A DNA stretch of 64,000 bases from Pseudomonadota bacterium. GTDB lineage: Bacteria; Pseudomonadota; Alphaproteobacteria; Rhizobiales; Tepidamorphaceae. The notes beneath the pieces are model-generated. The model ran no database searches, was not told the origin of the DNA, and was given only the letters and a program-made list of their open reading frames with translations. The first letter of the stretch is position 1, and the number at the start of each line of letters is the position of its first letter. Location of the stretch: contig JAEWYT010000006.1 of assembly GCA_023458595.1 (NCBI GenBank), forward strand, positions 3,116 through 67,115, written 5' to 3'. Of the stretch, positions 8,808 through 21,200 are shown piece after piece. The position numbers and the translations under genes are program-made.

Positions 8808-10173
8808 GCGCGCCGGCCACGCCTCCCGCCGAGCACAGCATCGGCGACGCCCTCAAGGAATCCGCTCTCGCCGCCCTCGTCGCCCTCGCGCTGGCCGCAC
8901 CGATCATGGGCCTGCGCACGGTCAGCCAGCCCGGCGGCGGCGGCCTCATCGTCGTAACCGACTGGCCGCTGGTCATATCGGCCGTGGTCGTCGTGTTCGT
9001 CGGGCGCCTGCTGCTCGATCTGTTCGTGTGGCGGAAGATCGTGCGCGTGCCGATCGGCGACAAATGGTTCCGCCTCCCCGGCGGTCGCCCGATCGCCCAT
9101 CACGCCGAACGCATCGGCAAGATCATCGGGTCGGCGCTGCTCGCCTTCGCCGTGGCGCTGCCGTTCCTGCCGCTGGCCAACCGCCACGTCATGGACCTGT
9201 CGATCCTGGTCCTCACATACGTGATGCTCGGCTGGGGCCTGAACATCGTCGTCGGCCTCGCCGGCCTGCTCGATCTGGGCTACGTCGCCTTCTACGCGGT
9301 CGGGGCCTATTCCTACGCCCTGCTCGCCCACTACTTCGATCTGGGCTTCTGGATCTGCCTGCCTCTCGCCGGAATCCTCGCCGCCTTCTGGGGCATCATC
9401 CTCGGATTTCCGGTGCTGCGCCTGCGCGGCGACTATCTCGCCATCGTGACGCTCGCCTTCGGCGAGATCATCCGCGTGGTGCTGCTGAACTGGTACGATT
9501 TCACCAACGGTCCGGACGGCATCTCGGGCATTCCCCGCCCGTCCTTCTTCGGCCTCGAGTTCGAGCGCGGCGAAAACGGCTTCGCCGCCTTCTTCGGCCT
9601 CGACTACTCGCCGATGCACCGCATCGTGTTCCTCTACTACCTGATCCTGGTCCTGGCGCTCATCACCAACTTCGTGACGTTGCGCCTGCGCCGCCTGCCC
9701 GTCGGCCGCGCCTGGGAAGCGCTGCGCGAGGACGAGATCGCCTGCCGCTCGCTCGGCATCAACACGACCAACACCAAGCTGACGGCGTTCGCGACAGGCG
9801 CCATGTTCGGCGGCTTCGCCGGCTCCTTCTTCGCCACCCGCCAGGGCTTCATCAGCCCGGAATCCTTCACCTTCATCGAATCCGCGCTGATCCTGGCGAT
9901 CGTCGTGCTCGGCGGCCTCGGCAGCCAGATCGGCGTCGTCATCGCCGCAGTCGTGATGATCGGCGGCCTCGAGTTCCTGCGCGAGCTGACGTTCCTGAAG
10001 GCCGTCTTCGGCGACGATTTCGATCCCACCACCTACCGCATGCTGATCTTCGGCCTCGCCATGGTGGTCATCATGGTCTGGCGGCCGCGCGGCCTCGTCT
10101 CGACGCGACAACCCTCCATCGCGCTCGGCGAGCGCAAGGCGATCTCGGGCGAGTATGTCGGCGAGGGCCACGG

Positions 10174-10177
<4 letters not shown>
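8804..10177 (+). CDS. livM: Branched-chain amino acid ABC transporter permease (LivM)
   Basis: A 457-aa permease partner of LivH. Motifs LNIVVGLAGLLDLGYVAFYA, FGEIIRVVLLNWYDFTNGPDG and the EAA-like loop WEALREDEIACRSLGIN are typical. It carries an N-terminal extension of about 110 residues with extra membrane spans before the core, a form common in Rhizobiales. The gene overlaps livH and livG by four bases at each end, so the whole block is translationally coupled. Confidence 0.95.
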
Positions 10178-11819
<1,642 letters not shown>

Positions 11820-11831
11820 GAGGCTTCGTGC

Positions 11832-12191
11832 ATGGGCATTTTGTGGGAAAATTCGCTCGGTGTGTTCCTGCTGGTCACGGTCTTCCTCGGCTGCGGCGCC
11901 GCCTGGCTGTCCGGCCGCGCCATAGCCATGACCTGGCGTCCGGTCTGGCAGGTCTTCCTCTACGCGATCCTGCTGGCGGCTGCAGTGCGCTTCCTCTATT
12001 TCGCGCTGTTCGAGGACACGCTGACGTCGCTCTACTTCTACGTCGTGAACCTGGTGATCCTCCTCGCCGTCGCACTCGCCGGCTACCGCGTCACGCGGGT
12101 CGGTCAGATGGTTACCCAGTATCGCTGGCTGTATGAGCGGTCCGGCCCCTTCTCGTGGAGAAAGCGCCCCGACGCGCCGGAAACCATTTGA
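11832..12191 (+). CDS. DUF6867-type small membrane protein of the liv operon
   Basis: A 119-aa protein with about three hydrophobic segments (about residues 8-30, 39-58 and 66-85) and a basic, aromatic C-terminus (YRWLYERSGPFSWRKRP). It resembles the family annotated DUF6867 that sits beside liv genes in alphaproteobacteria. The function is unknown. Its position between livF and livK, 12 bases after livF, suggests an accessory part of the importer. The assignment to DUF6867 is from memory of the family, not a search. Confidence 0.75.
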   Translation: MGILWENSLGVFLLVTVFLGCGAAWLSGRAIAMTWRPVWQVFLYAILLAAAVRFLYFALFEDTLTSLYFYVVNLVILLAVALAGYRVTRVGQMVTQYRWLYERSGPFSWRKRPDAPETI

Positions 12192-12313
12192 ACGACTGCG
12201 CTACTCTGACCGTGGTTTTTGCCTTTGATCCGTGCCATAAAAATCACAATCGGGCTTGTCCCGGGCAAACCTTGGGGCCGAATCCGGCCCGATTTCCTGG
12301 AGGGAGTAACCTT

Positions 12314-13417
<1,104 letters not shown>

Positions 13418-13442
13418 TCGTCGGCCGTTTTCGGCAGTTCGG

Positions 13443-13467
13443 AAAGCCCGGCCCCGCGCCGGGCTTT
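13443..13467 (+). terminator. Rho-independent terminator of livK
   Basis: Perfect 10-base arms AAAGCCCGGC and GCCGGGCTTT around a 5-base loop, followed by CTTTTT, 26 bases after the livK stop. Confidence 0.93.
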
Positions 13468-13497
13468 CTTTTTCCGCACCCGCCCCGGTCGCCGGCG

Positions 13498-14244
13498 TCA
13501 GTCGACCGGGCGCTCCGGGCCGACGCCGTCCAGCATGGCGATCTCCAGCACCAGCTTGCGCCGCACCGCTTCGGCAAAACTCGTTTCTCCGTCGACCGTG
13601 ACGACGAAGCTGCCCGGGCCGGCGATGATGCGCGTCGCGAACGCCTCCTCGACGTCGTAGGTCACCGGCCGGCCGCCGCAGTTGCTGGCCCGGCACAATA
13701 TCGCCAGGCCGTTGATGGTGACGCCTGCGGCCATCGCCTCCTGGCGGGTCGTCTCGATGGGCGGCCCGCCCCACGAATTGGCGCTGTCGGCGGAAATGTC
13801 GATCACCTTGCGCTGCCCGGCAAAGTCGTTGCCCCCGATCAGCTCGAGGCCCTTCCGGATCGCGCTGCCGATGGCGTTCTGGCCGAACGCCATGCGTGGC
13901 TTCGCGAGGAGTTCGGCGGCGAAAGCCTGCGCGGAAGCCGGACCGTCGATCACCGTCCAGGAAACCACCACTTCCTGAGACGTGCTGGTGCCCCACTCCA
14001 CGTAGGTCACGGCGATCCTCTGCAAAAGCCCTCCGGCGATCGCGTTCAGGACCTCGGGATGGGTGATCGCCGCCGCGTAGCCTTCCCGCTGGAACCGGAT
14101 CTCGGCGTTGTCGATGGAGCCCGAAGCGTCCGCCAGCAGCACGAGCTCGAGATCGACCTGCTGCTGCGCCGGGACCGCCGAAGGCACGAGGACCGCCGTC
14201 GCGAGCCCCGCAACTGCCCAGAGTACCGAACGGACGGCCGCCAT
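13498..14244 (-). CDS. DUF1194 domain protein (secreted, von Willebrand A-like)
   Basis: A 248-aa exported protein: residues 1-27 form a signal peptide ending VPAQ. The body is a DUF1194 domain, a von Willebrand factor A-like fold. The metal-site motif D39-x-S41-x-S43 (LLADASGSIDN) is intact, as is KVIDISADSANSWGG later. Members are common in Rhizobiales; the biological role is unknown. It is convergent with livK, sharing the short region that holds the livK terminator. Confidence 0.88.
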   Translation of the reverse strand: MAAVRSVLWAVAGLATAVLVPSAVPAQQQVDLELVLLADASGSIDNAEIRFQREGYAAAITHPEVLNAIAGGLLQRIAVTYVEWGTSTSQEVVVSWTVIDGPASAQAFAAELLAKPRMAFGQNAIGSAIRKGLELIGGNDFAGQRKVIDISADSANSWGGPPIETTRQEAMAAGVTINGLAILCRASNCGGRPVTYDVEEAFATRIIAGPGSFVVTVDGETSFAEAVRRKLVLEIAMLDGVGPERPVD

Positions 14245-14494
14245 GATCTGCCTCCCCGGTGGGACTGTGCCTCAATGGTAGGGAAAATCGCCGGCGGGAC
14301 CAGTGCCGCGGAGCGAATTCTCCGATTCTTCGCGCGATCGCCGCCCGGCAACGAATGAAGCACCTCCTTCGCCTCCGGAGGCCGTTCCGAAATCGCGAAG
14401 TCGCCGGGCGGCCGATGGTCGAGGATGACCGGGTCAACGACGGCGAGAACCGGGTGCTGCTGACCAGGCCTCTTTAGGCTCTTGCACACATCTC

Positions 14495-14519
14495 ATATCC
14501 GGGAGAAAATCCCGAATAT
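14495..14519. promoter_or_regulatory. Inverted repeat overlapping the start codon of the XRE-cupin gene
   Basis: ATATCCGGGA (14495-14504) and TCCCGAATAT (14510-14519) form a near-perfect dyad (one mismatch) with a 5-base spacer. Its right arm includes the A and T of the start codon at 14518. This is a plausible autoregulatory operator. Confidence 0.45.
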
Positions 14520-15090
14520 GGAAGAAGCGCTCCTCGACGAGACGTCGATCGACCGCCGCATCGCCCGTCGGCTCAAGGACTTGCGCGGCGAGCGCGGCTG
14601 GGCGCTGGACGACCTGGCGAAGCGGAGCGGCATCAGCCGCGCCACTCTTTCCCGCCTCGAGAACGCCGAGGTGAGCCCCACCGCGAGCGTCCTCGGCAAG
14701 CTCTGTTCGGCCTACGGGCTGACGCTGTCGCGGCTGATGCTGATGGTCGAGGACGATTTTCCGCCCCTCGTCCGCCGCGACGCCCAGCCCGTCTGGATCG
14801 ACCCCGCGACGGGATTCCGCCGGCGCATCGTCTCCCCGCCGGCCCGGGCTCTCGCCGGCGAGGCACTGGAATGCACGCTCGGGCCGGGCACGCACATCGA
14901 ATACGACGGTCCGCCGCGGCCGGGTCTGGAGCACCACGTCCTGATGCTCGACGGCCGCCTGTCGATCACGGTCGCCGGCCACATCCACGACCTCGAACAG
15001 GGAGACTGCCTGCGCTACCGGCTCTTCGGCCCGAGCGCCTTCGACACGCCCCCCGACGAGGGCGCCCGCTACATCCTCTTCACGGTTTGA
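14518..15090 (+). CDS. XRE-family regulator with C-terminal cupin domain
   Basis: A 190-aa regulator. Residues about 12-68 are a helix-turn-helix (WALDDLAKRSGISRATLSRL, with NAEVSPTASVLGKL after it). Residues about 105-188 are a small cupin barrel that usually senses a small ligand. This architecture is common in regulators of amino acid, polyamine or sulfur metabolism. The ATG at 14518 is chosen over an in-frame TTG at 14482; GGGAGA lies 11 bases upstream. A GNAT gene follows after only 4 bases and is probably co-transcribed. Confidence 0.9.
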   Translation: MEEALLDETSIDRRIARRLKDLRGERGWALDDLAKRSGISRATLSRLENAEVSPTASVLGKLCSAYGLTLSRLMLMVEDDFPPLVRRDAQPVWIDPATGFRRRIVSPPARALAGEALECTLGPGTHIEYDGPPRPGLEHHVLMLDGRLSITVAGHIHDLEQGDCLRYRLFGPSAFDTPPDEGARYILFTV

Positions 15091-15094
15091 CGCC

Positions 15095-15619
15095 ATGACG
15101 ACCGATATCGCCGTCTTCTCCGCCGACGACCTCGAAGCCGACATCGAGGCGCTCGGCGCCCTGCTCCACGCCTGCGTCCTCGCCGGCGCCAACGTCAACT
15201 TCGTCCTGCCGTTCTCGCAGGAGGACGCCGAGGCGTTCTGGCGGGCCAGGGTCGTGCCGGACCTGCGCGGCGGCGGCCGCATCATGTGGGTCGCCCGCGC
15301 CGGCGGCCGGATCGCCGGCTCGGTCCAGCTCGACATCGACACCCCGCCGAACCAGCCGCACCGGGCGGAGGTGAACAAGCTGCTCGTCCACCCCGAGTTC
15401 CGCCGCCGGGGTATCGCCACGGCGCTGATGGCGACGCTGCACGCCTGCGCCGAGGACCTCGGCCGCACGCTCATCACGCTGGACACGCGCACCGGCGATT
15501 TCGCCGAGCCGCTCTATTCCTCGCTCGGCTACCGGACGGCGGGCATCATCCCCGATTTCTGCCTCGATCCGATCGAGGATCGACTCCACCCGACCACGTT
15601 CATGTACAAGGTGCTCTGA
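15095..15619 (+). CDS. GNAT family N-acetyltransferase
   Basis: A 174-aa acetyltransferase. The acetyl-CoA-binding motif A is VNKLLVHPEFRRRGIATALM (R-R-x-G-I-A pattern) at about residues 90-109, preceded by the beta-strand segment RIAGSVQLDID. The substrate is unknown. It starts four bases after the XRE-cupin regulator, which suggests that the regulator controls or is expressed with it. Confidence 0.9.
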   Translation: MTTDIAVFSADDLEADIEALGALLHACVLAGANVNFVLPFSQEDAEAFWRARVVPDLRGGGRIMWVARAGGRIAGSVQLDIDTPPNQPHRAEVNKLLVHPEFRRRGIATALMATLHACAEDLGRTLITLDTRTGDFAEPLYSSLGYRTAGIIPDFCLDPIEDRLHPTTFMYKVL

Positions 15620-15682
15620 GGGCCGCCCGCCCTGCCTGCGAATCCGCTGTAAGTTCCCCGCTCAAGCACCGGAAACGACTCG

Positions 15683-16687
15683 ATGATCCCCGGCCCCCGC
15701 AATCTGCTGACCGATGTTCCCGGCCTTCTGGTCGGCCACGCCGACGACGACGCGCTCATGTCCGGCACGACCGTCGTGCTCTGCGATCGGGCGACGACGG
15801 CCTCCGTCGACGTGCGCGGCGGCGGGCCCGGCACGCGCGATACCGAGCTCCTGAATCCGGAAATGACCGTCCCCGGCGTCGACGCCGTGGTGATCTCCGG
15901 CGGCTCGGCCTACGGGCTCGACGCCGCGTCCGGCGTTCAGGCCTGGCTGCGCGACAAGGGCCGCGGCTTTCCGGTCGGCCCGGTCACGGTGCCGATCGTG
16001 CCGCAGGCGATCCTGTTCGACCTCCTGAACGGCGGCGACAAGGACTGGGGCAGATACCCGCCCTATCGCGACTTCGGATGGTCGGCCTGCGATCGCGCCG
16101 GCGTCGACTTTCCCATCGGCTCGGTCGGCGCGGGGCTCGGTTGCACGACGGCGCGCCATCGCGGCGGCCTGGGGTCGGCTTCCCTCGTCACCGAGGACGG
16201 CTTCACCATCGGCGCGATCGTCGCCGTCAATTGCGTCGGCCGCGCGACCATCGGCGACGGCCCGCACTTCTGGGCCGGCGGCTGGGAGGCCGGCGACGAG
16301 TTCGGCGGCCTCGGCCTGCCCGCCCGGATCGACGAGGAAGCGCTGAAGCCCCGCTCCAAGCTCGACGCCCTGTCCGCGACGACGCCTGCGCTGGTCGCGA
16401 CCGACGCGATCCTGACAAAGGCCGAGGCGAAGCGCCTCGCGGTGATGGCGCAGGACGGCATGGCCCGCGCCATCCATCCCGTCCACACGCCGCTCGACGG
16501 CGACACGGTGTTCGCGCTGGCGACGGGCAGGAAGGTGATGACGGACCCGGTCCTCGACATGGTCCGCATCGGCGCCGCCGCCGCCCGCTGCCTGTCGCGC
16601 GCGATCGCCCGCGCCGTCTACGAGGCGGGCCGGGACGGCCGCGGGCCCAGGGACTGGCCCGCGTATCGCGACGCGTTTCCGCGCTAG
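15683..16687 (+). CDS. P1 family peptidase (DmpA/BapA-like)
   Basis: A 334-aa member of the P1 family of self-processing N-terminal-nucleophile aminopeptidases. LTDVPGLLVGHADDD, VVISGGSAYGLDAASGVQAW, FPIGSVGAGLGCTTARHRGG and IGAIVAVNCVGRATIG are family segments. In characterised members the chain cleaves itself to expose a catalytic N-terminal residue; the usual residue there is Ser or Thr, and I could not fix the exact cleavage site in this branch (the region VAVNCVG carries a Cys). The stop codon overlaps that of the convergent AraC gene within CTAG. Confidence 0.88.
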   Translation: MIPGPRNLLTDVPGLLVGHADDDALMSGTTVVLCDRATTASVDVRGGGPGTRDTELLNPEMTVPGVDAVVISGGSAYGLDAASGVQAWLRDKGRGFPVGPVTVPIVPQAILFDLLNGGDKDWGRYPPYRDFGWSACDRAGVDFPIGSVGAGLGCTTARHRGGLGSASLVTEDGFTIGAIVAVNCVGRATIGDGPHFWAGGWEAGDEFGGLGLPARIDEEALKPRSKLDALSATTPALVATDAILTKAEAKRLAVMAQDGMARAIHPVHTPLDGDTVFALATGRKVMTDPVLDMVRIGAAAARCLSRAIARAVYEAGRDGRGPRDWPAYRDAFPR

Positions 16688-17562
16688 GAAGCCGGAGCGC
16701 CCCTCGCCGCCGCCCCGCAGATCGTCCGCCACCGGCCGGGCGACATCCCGTAGGCGCGCTTGAACTGCCGCGTCATATGGCTCTGGTCGGAGAAACCGCT
16801 GTCGGCCGCGCAATCGGCGAGCGGCAGTCCGGACGCGATCGCAGCTCGCGCGGCATCGAGCCTGCGCATCGTCAGATAACGGTAGGGGCTCGTCCCGAAG
16901 CCGGACCGGAACTGCCGGGCGAGCGCAAAGCGGTCGAGGCCGGCGACCGACTCGAGCTCCGAGGAATGCACCACCCGCCGGAAGTTCGCGTCGAGATACG
17001 AACGCACCCGCTTCATCGCCGCGGCGCATGCCGGCTGCAGCGGCCTTGCCCGCGCCGCCGAAGGATCGAGCCTGAGCAGTTCCTCGGCGACGGACAGGAG
17101 GATCTGGTCGGATTCGAGCGGTTCCGGCGGACGGTCGAAATCCTCGAAGGCCCGACGGATCGCCGCGACCAGCCGCTCGTCCGTCGATACCGCCGAGGAC
17201 ACGAAAGGAAGCGCGGCAGCCCGCTCGCCCAGCGCGTCGCGGACGGCGCCCGGCGCGATGTAGAGCATGCGGTAGAGGAAGCCTTCCTCGACGGCCGCCC
17301 GGCCGTTGTGGACTTCGTCGGGGTGCAGGACCATGGCGTTTCCGGAGGCGCTGGCGGCCCGCGCGCCGCGATACTCGAATGCCTGCACGCCGGTGACGGT
17401 GTAGCCGACCGCGTAGGTGTCGTGCCGGTGCGGATCGTAGGCATGCCCGGAAAAGTACGCCTCGATCCGCTCGATCCCGCCCGATCGCGGCCCGCTGCGG
17501 ACCCAGTCGCCCGGCGACGGCCCGCACAATCCTTCAAGACGAACCGCGGAGGTTCCGGTCAT
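16684..17562 (-). CDS. AraC-family transcriptional regulator
   Basis: A 292-aa regulator. Residues about 30-180 are an AraC-type ligand-binding cupin (HAYDPHRHDTYAVGYTVTGV). Residues about 190-285 are the double helix-turn-helix domain ending GFSDQSHMTRQFKRAYGMSP, the AraC signature. The ATG at 17562 is chosen; a much longer in-frame frame runs across the divergent gene and is not credible. Start codons of this gene and the DUF2000 gene are only 9 bases apart, so the regulator probably acts on that shared region. The 3' end overlaps the P1 peptidase by four bases. Confidence 0.9.
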   Translation of the reverse strand: MTGTSAVRLEGLCGPSPGDWVRSGPRSGGIERIEAYFSGHAYDPHRHDTYAVGYTVTGVQAFEYRGARAASASGNAMVLHPDEVHNGRAAVEEGFLYRMLYIAPGAVRDALGERAAALPFVSSAVSTDERLVAAIRRAFEDFDRPPEPLESDQILLSVAEELLRLDPSAARARPLQPACAAAMKRVRSYLDANFRRVVHSSELESVAGLDRFALARQFRSGFGTSPYRYLTMRRLDAARAAIASGLPLADCAADSGFSDQSHMTRQFKRAYGMSPGRWRTICGAAARGAPAS

Positions 17563-17571
17563 GGTCGGCCC

Positions 17572-17982
17572 ATGAACTATGAAACGAAGATAGCCATCGT
17601 TGTACGCGACGACCTCCCCGTATGGCAAAAGCTCAATGTCGCCTGCTTCCTCTCCGGCGGCATCGTCGGCGCCTATCCCGAGACGATCGGCGAGCCCTAC
17701 CGCGACGCCAGCGGCGTCGACTACGGTCCGATGATCCGCCAGCCGGCGATGGTGTTCGCCGGATCGGGCGACGACCTGAAGAAGGTCCTGCAACGGGCGC
17801 TTGGCCGGGGCCTGGAGCCCTCGGTGTTCACGCTCGACCTGTTCTCGACCATGAACGACGCCGCCAACCGCGCCGCGGTCGCGGCCGTAGCGACGGACGA
17901 CCTCGATCTCGCGGGCCTGAGCCTCTACGGCGACCGCAAGGCGATCGACAAGGTGATCAAGGGCCTGAAGCTGCACCCGTGA
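17572..17982 (+). CDS. DUF2000 family protein
   Basis: A 136-aa protein beginning MNYETKIAIVVRDDLPVWQK, with LNVACFLSGGIVG and IRQPAMVFAG as further family segments. DUF2000 proteins have a peptidyl-tRNA-hydrolase-2-like fold and are often next to AraC regulators; their role is unknown. It is divergent from the AraC gene with start codons nine bases apart, so promoters must overlap the neighbouring coding sequence. Confidence 0.85.
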   Translation: MNYETKIAIVVRDDLPVWQKLNVACFLSGGIVGAYPETIGEPYRDASGVDYGPMIRQPAMVFAGSGDDLKKVLQRALGRGLEPSVFTLDLFSTMNDAANRAAVAAVATDDLDLAGLSLYGDRKAIDKVIKGLKLHP

Positions 17983-18007
17983 GGGGCGCCCCGCCTGCCC
18001 CCGCCAG

Positions 18008-18083
18008 CGTCATTGCCGGGCCCGACCCGGCAATCTCCCGCACCGCCCGCGATGAGATCTCCGGGTGAAGTCCGGGGATGACG
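18008..18083. repeat. REP-like element with CGTCAT/ATGACG ends
   Basis: The segment begins CGTCAT (18008-18013) and ends ATGACG (18078-18083). It holds a perfect hairpin, ATTGCCGGG and CCCGGCAAT around CCCGA (18012-18034). This form matches the extragenic repeats widespread in Rhizobiales and Rhodospirillales genomes. It follows the DUF2000 gene and could also act as a transcript end. Confidence 0.7.
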
Positions 18084-18117
18084 GTGGCTGAAGTAGCGCC
18101 GTCCCACTTGCTCCGCT

Positions 18118-18195
18118 CATTCCCGCGAAGGCGGGAATCCAGAGCGACACGCGAGGGCCATGCCTCAAGCGCTGGGCTCCCGCCTTCTCGGGAGC
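18118..18195. repeat. Second REP-like palindrome pair
   Basis: The perfect hairpin ATTCCCGC-GAAG-GCGGGAAT (18119-18138) is followed by GCTCCCG-CCTTCT-CGGGAGC (18176-18195). The first is a palindrome seen repeatedly between genes in many proteobacteria. It sits at the 3' end of the minus-strand ferredoxin oxidoreductase gene. Confidence 0.6.
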
Positions 18196-18223
18196 GAGCG
18201 GGGGATGAGGCTGCGCCCCGCCC

Positions 18224-21200
18224 CTACTCCGCAGCCTCCAGCACCGGGCCTTTCAGGGCGGACGGGGCGTTCCAGCGCTTCATCAGGCCGTCGTGGCGCT
18301 TCTTCGCCTTCTCGATGTTCGCCGCCTTCACCGGCCCGAAGCCGCGGATCATGTCTGGAACCTTCGCAATCTCGACGGCAAGGCTGAGGCTCTTCGTATC
18401 GAGCCGGCCGGCGAGCGTCGCGAGCGTCGCCTCGAACCCGGCGACGAGCGCCCGCTCCTCGCGCCGCTCGGACGTATGGCCGAACGGATCGGCCCAGGTG
18501 CCCCGCATGCCCTTCAGCTTCGACAGTACCCGGAAGACCGGGAAGATCCATGGACCGAAAGTGATCTTGGCCGGCCGGCCGGTGCGCGGGTCGGTGCGGG
18601 CGAGCAGCGGCGGGGCGAGCTTGACGGAGACCCTGCCGCCCGCCTGGAACTGCCGTTCGAGCGTCTCGCGGAACTCCGGCGCGGCGTAGAGCCGGGCGAC
18701 CTCGTACTCGTCCTTGTAGGCCATCAGCCTGAAGAGCGACTCCGCCGCCTGCCGGGTGAGCCTCAGGTCGGAAACCTTCAGCTTCTCCTCGGCCGCGCGG
18801 ACCCTGGCGACCGACTGCAGGAAGCGCTCGGCATAGGCCTCGTCCTGATAGGCGATCAGTTCCTTCGCCAGGAACACGATGCGCGCGTCAAGCGGCGTGT
18901 CGGCGGGCTTCGCCGGGCTTTCGAGGAGGCCGGCGAACAGTTCCGGCCGCGCCGCGAGCAGCCGGCCGGCGGCGAAGGCGAGGAGATTGGCCTTGACGGC
19001 CGCGCCGTTCAGCCGGACCGCCTGCTCGATCGCCTTGCGGCGGATCGGGAGGACGCCCTTCTGCCAGGCGAAGCCGACCAGCATCATGTTGGCGAAGATC
19101 GTGTCGCCGAGCGCGGTCTCGGCGATACGGGCGATCGCCGCCTCGCTCGTCCCCTTCACCGCCTCGCGAAGGGTGCGGGCGATCTTGAAGCCGTTGAAGC
19201 TCTGCACCTGGTGCATGACGAACTCGGCCGTCGGCGCGACGTCGGTGTTGAGGATCGCCGTGGTGCGGTCGGGGGCGCACAAGCTGAGCGCCTCCGCCCC
19301 GCCGGCGACGACGAGGTCGGCGGCGAGCAGCACGTCGAGCGCGCCGACGGGCACGCGCGGGCCCTCGATCGCGACGTCGCGCGCGGCCAGACGCACATGC
19401 GAGGTGACCGGACCGTTCTTCTGGGCGAGCCCCGTCATGTCGAGCGTGGTGGCGTTGAGGCCGTCGAGATGGGCGGCGGACGCGATCACCGCCGACGTGG
19501 TGGTGACGCCCATGCCGCCGATGCCGGTGAGCAGCATGTTGACCGGCGCCGCACCGATCTCGAATTCGGGCTCGGACAGCTCCGCGGCGAGCGCGGCGAT
19601 GTCGAAATCCGCCCCTTCCGCCCTGCGCGGCTCGGCGCCCGTCACCTCGACGAAGCTCGGGCAGAAGCCCTTCACGCAGGAGAAGTCCTTGTTGCAGCTC
19701 GACTGGTTGATGCGGCGCTTCTCGCCGAATTCGGTCTGAAGCGGCTCCACCGAGATGCAGTTCGACTGCACCGAGCAGTCGCCGCAGGCCTCGCAGACGC
19801 GCGGGTTGATGAACACCCGCATGTCAGGGTTCTCGTACTTGCCCTGCTTGCGGCGGCGGCGCTTCTCGGCCGCGCAGGTCTGGTCGAAGACGATGACGGA
19901 GACGCCCGGGAACGTCGCGAGTTCCTCCTGCGTCTCGTTCAGCTCGTCGCGGTGCTTCAGAGGCACGCCGGCGGGGAGGTCGGCGGGCGAATAGAGTTGC
20001 GGCCGCTCGGAGAGGAGCACGACGCGCTCGACACCCTCCGCCTTCACCTGGGCCAGAAGCCGGCGCACGTCGAGCGGGCCGTCGTGGGTCTGGCCGCCGG
20101 TCATGGCGACGGCGTCGTTGAACAGGATCTTGTAGGTGATCGGCGCCTTTGCCGCGACCGCGGCGCGGATCGCCAGGATGCCGGAGTGGAAGTAGGTGCC
20201 GTCGCCGAGATTGACGAAGACGTGGCGGTCCCTGGAGAACGGGAACTGGCCGAGCCAGGAGGCGCCCTCCCCGCCCATCGCGATCAGGCCGTCGGTGGTG
20301 CGGCCGTTGATCTCGGTCATCGCGTGGCAGCCGATGCCCGGCAGCGACCGCGACCCCTCGGGCGTCACGGTCGACGTCGAGTGCGGGCAGCCCGAGCAGA
20401 AATAGGGAGAGCGGCTGGCGTCGGTGGCGTTCTCCTCGCCCCAGGCCTGGCGGGCGGCGAGGCGCTTCGCCCCCTCCTCCATCTCCGCCCTGCGGGCGGC
20501 CTTCGGCAGGAACGCGATCAGCGCCGGGGCGACCTCGGCGGGGCCGCACTCGCGGATCTCCGGCAGGAAGGAGCGCCCGTCCGGCAGGCTCTTGCCGTAG
20601 ATCTCGGGCCGATCGCCGGCGGCCCAGTGGAACATCAGGTCCTTGAGCTGCGGCTCGATCACCGCGCGTTTGTGCTCGACCACCATCAGCCGCTCGAGGC
20701 CGCGGGCGAACTCCGAGATCGCCTCCGGCTCCAGCGGCCAGGGCATGGCGACCTTGAAGACGGCAAGGCCGATCTCGCGGGCGACGTCCTCGGTGATCCC
20801 CAGGAGGTCGAGCGTCTGGCGCAGGTCGCGATAGGCCTTGCCGGTGGTGACGATGCCGAAGCGCGGCGTATCGGAGCCGAACACCTTGCGGTCGAGCCTG
20901 TTGGCGCGGACATAGGCCTTTGCGGCGGGGAGCCTGAGGTTCCGTGTCAGCACCTCGGTCGCGTGACGGGTGCCGAGCTGCAGCGGCGCGTTGAGATCGG
21001 CGGCCTGGCGCGGATCGGCATGATCGAGCGGGCGGCGGATCGACAGCCGGCCCGGGTCGACGTCGACGACCCCTGAGGAATCCATCGTGTCGGCGAGCGC
21101 GATCAGCGCCACCCACAGGCCGGCGTAGCGCGACATCGCGATGCCGTGCAGGCCGTAGTCGAGCACGTCCTGCAGGTCGGAGGGATTGAGGATCGGGATC

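Noticed and set aside
15286..17982. 898-codon plus-strand frame spanning the GNAT, peptidase and AraC genes
   Set aside because: Only its last 136 codons (the DUF2000 protein from 17572) look like protein; the rest is out-of-frame readthrough of known genes.
18293..21076. 927-codon open frame on the plus strand
   Set aside because: Antisense shadow of the fused indolepyruvate oxidoreductase; the composition is that of a reverse-complement frame.
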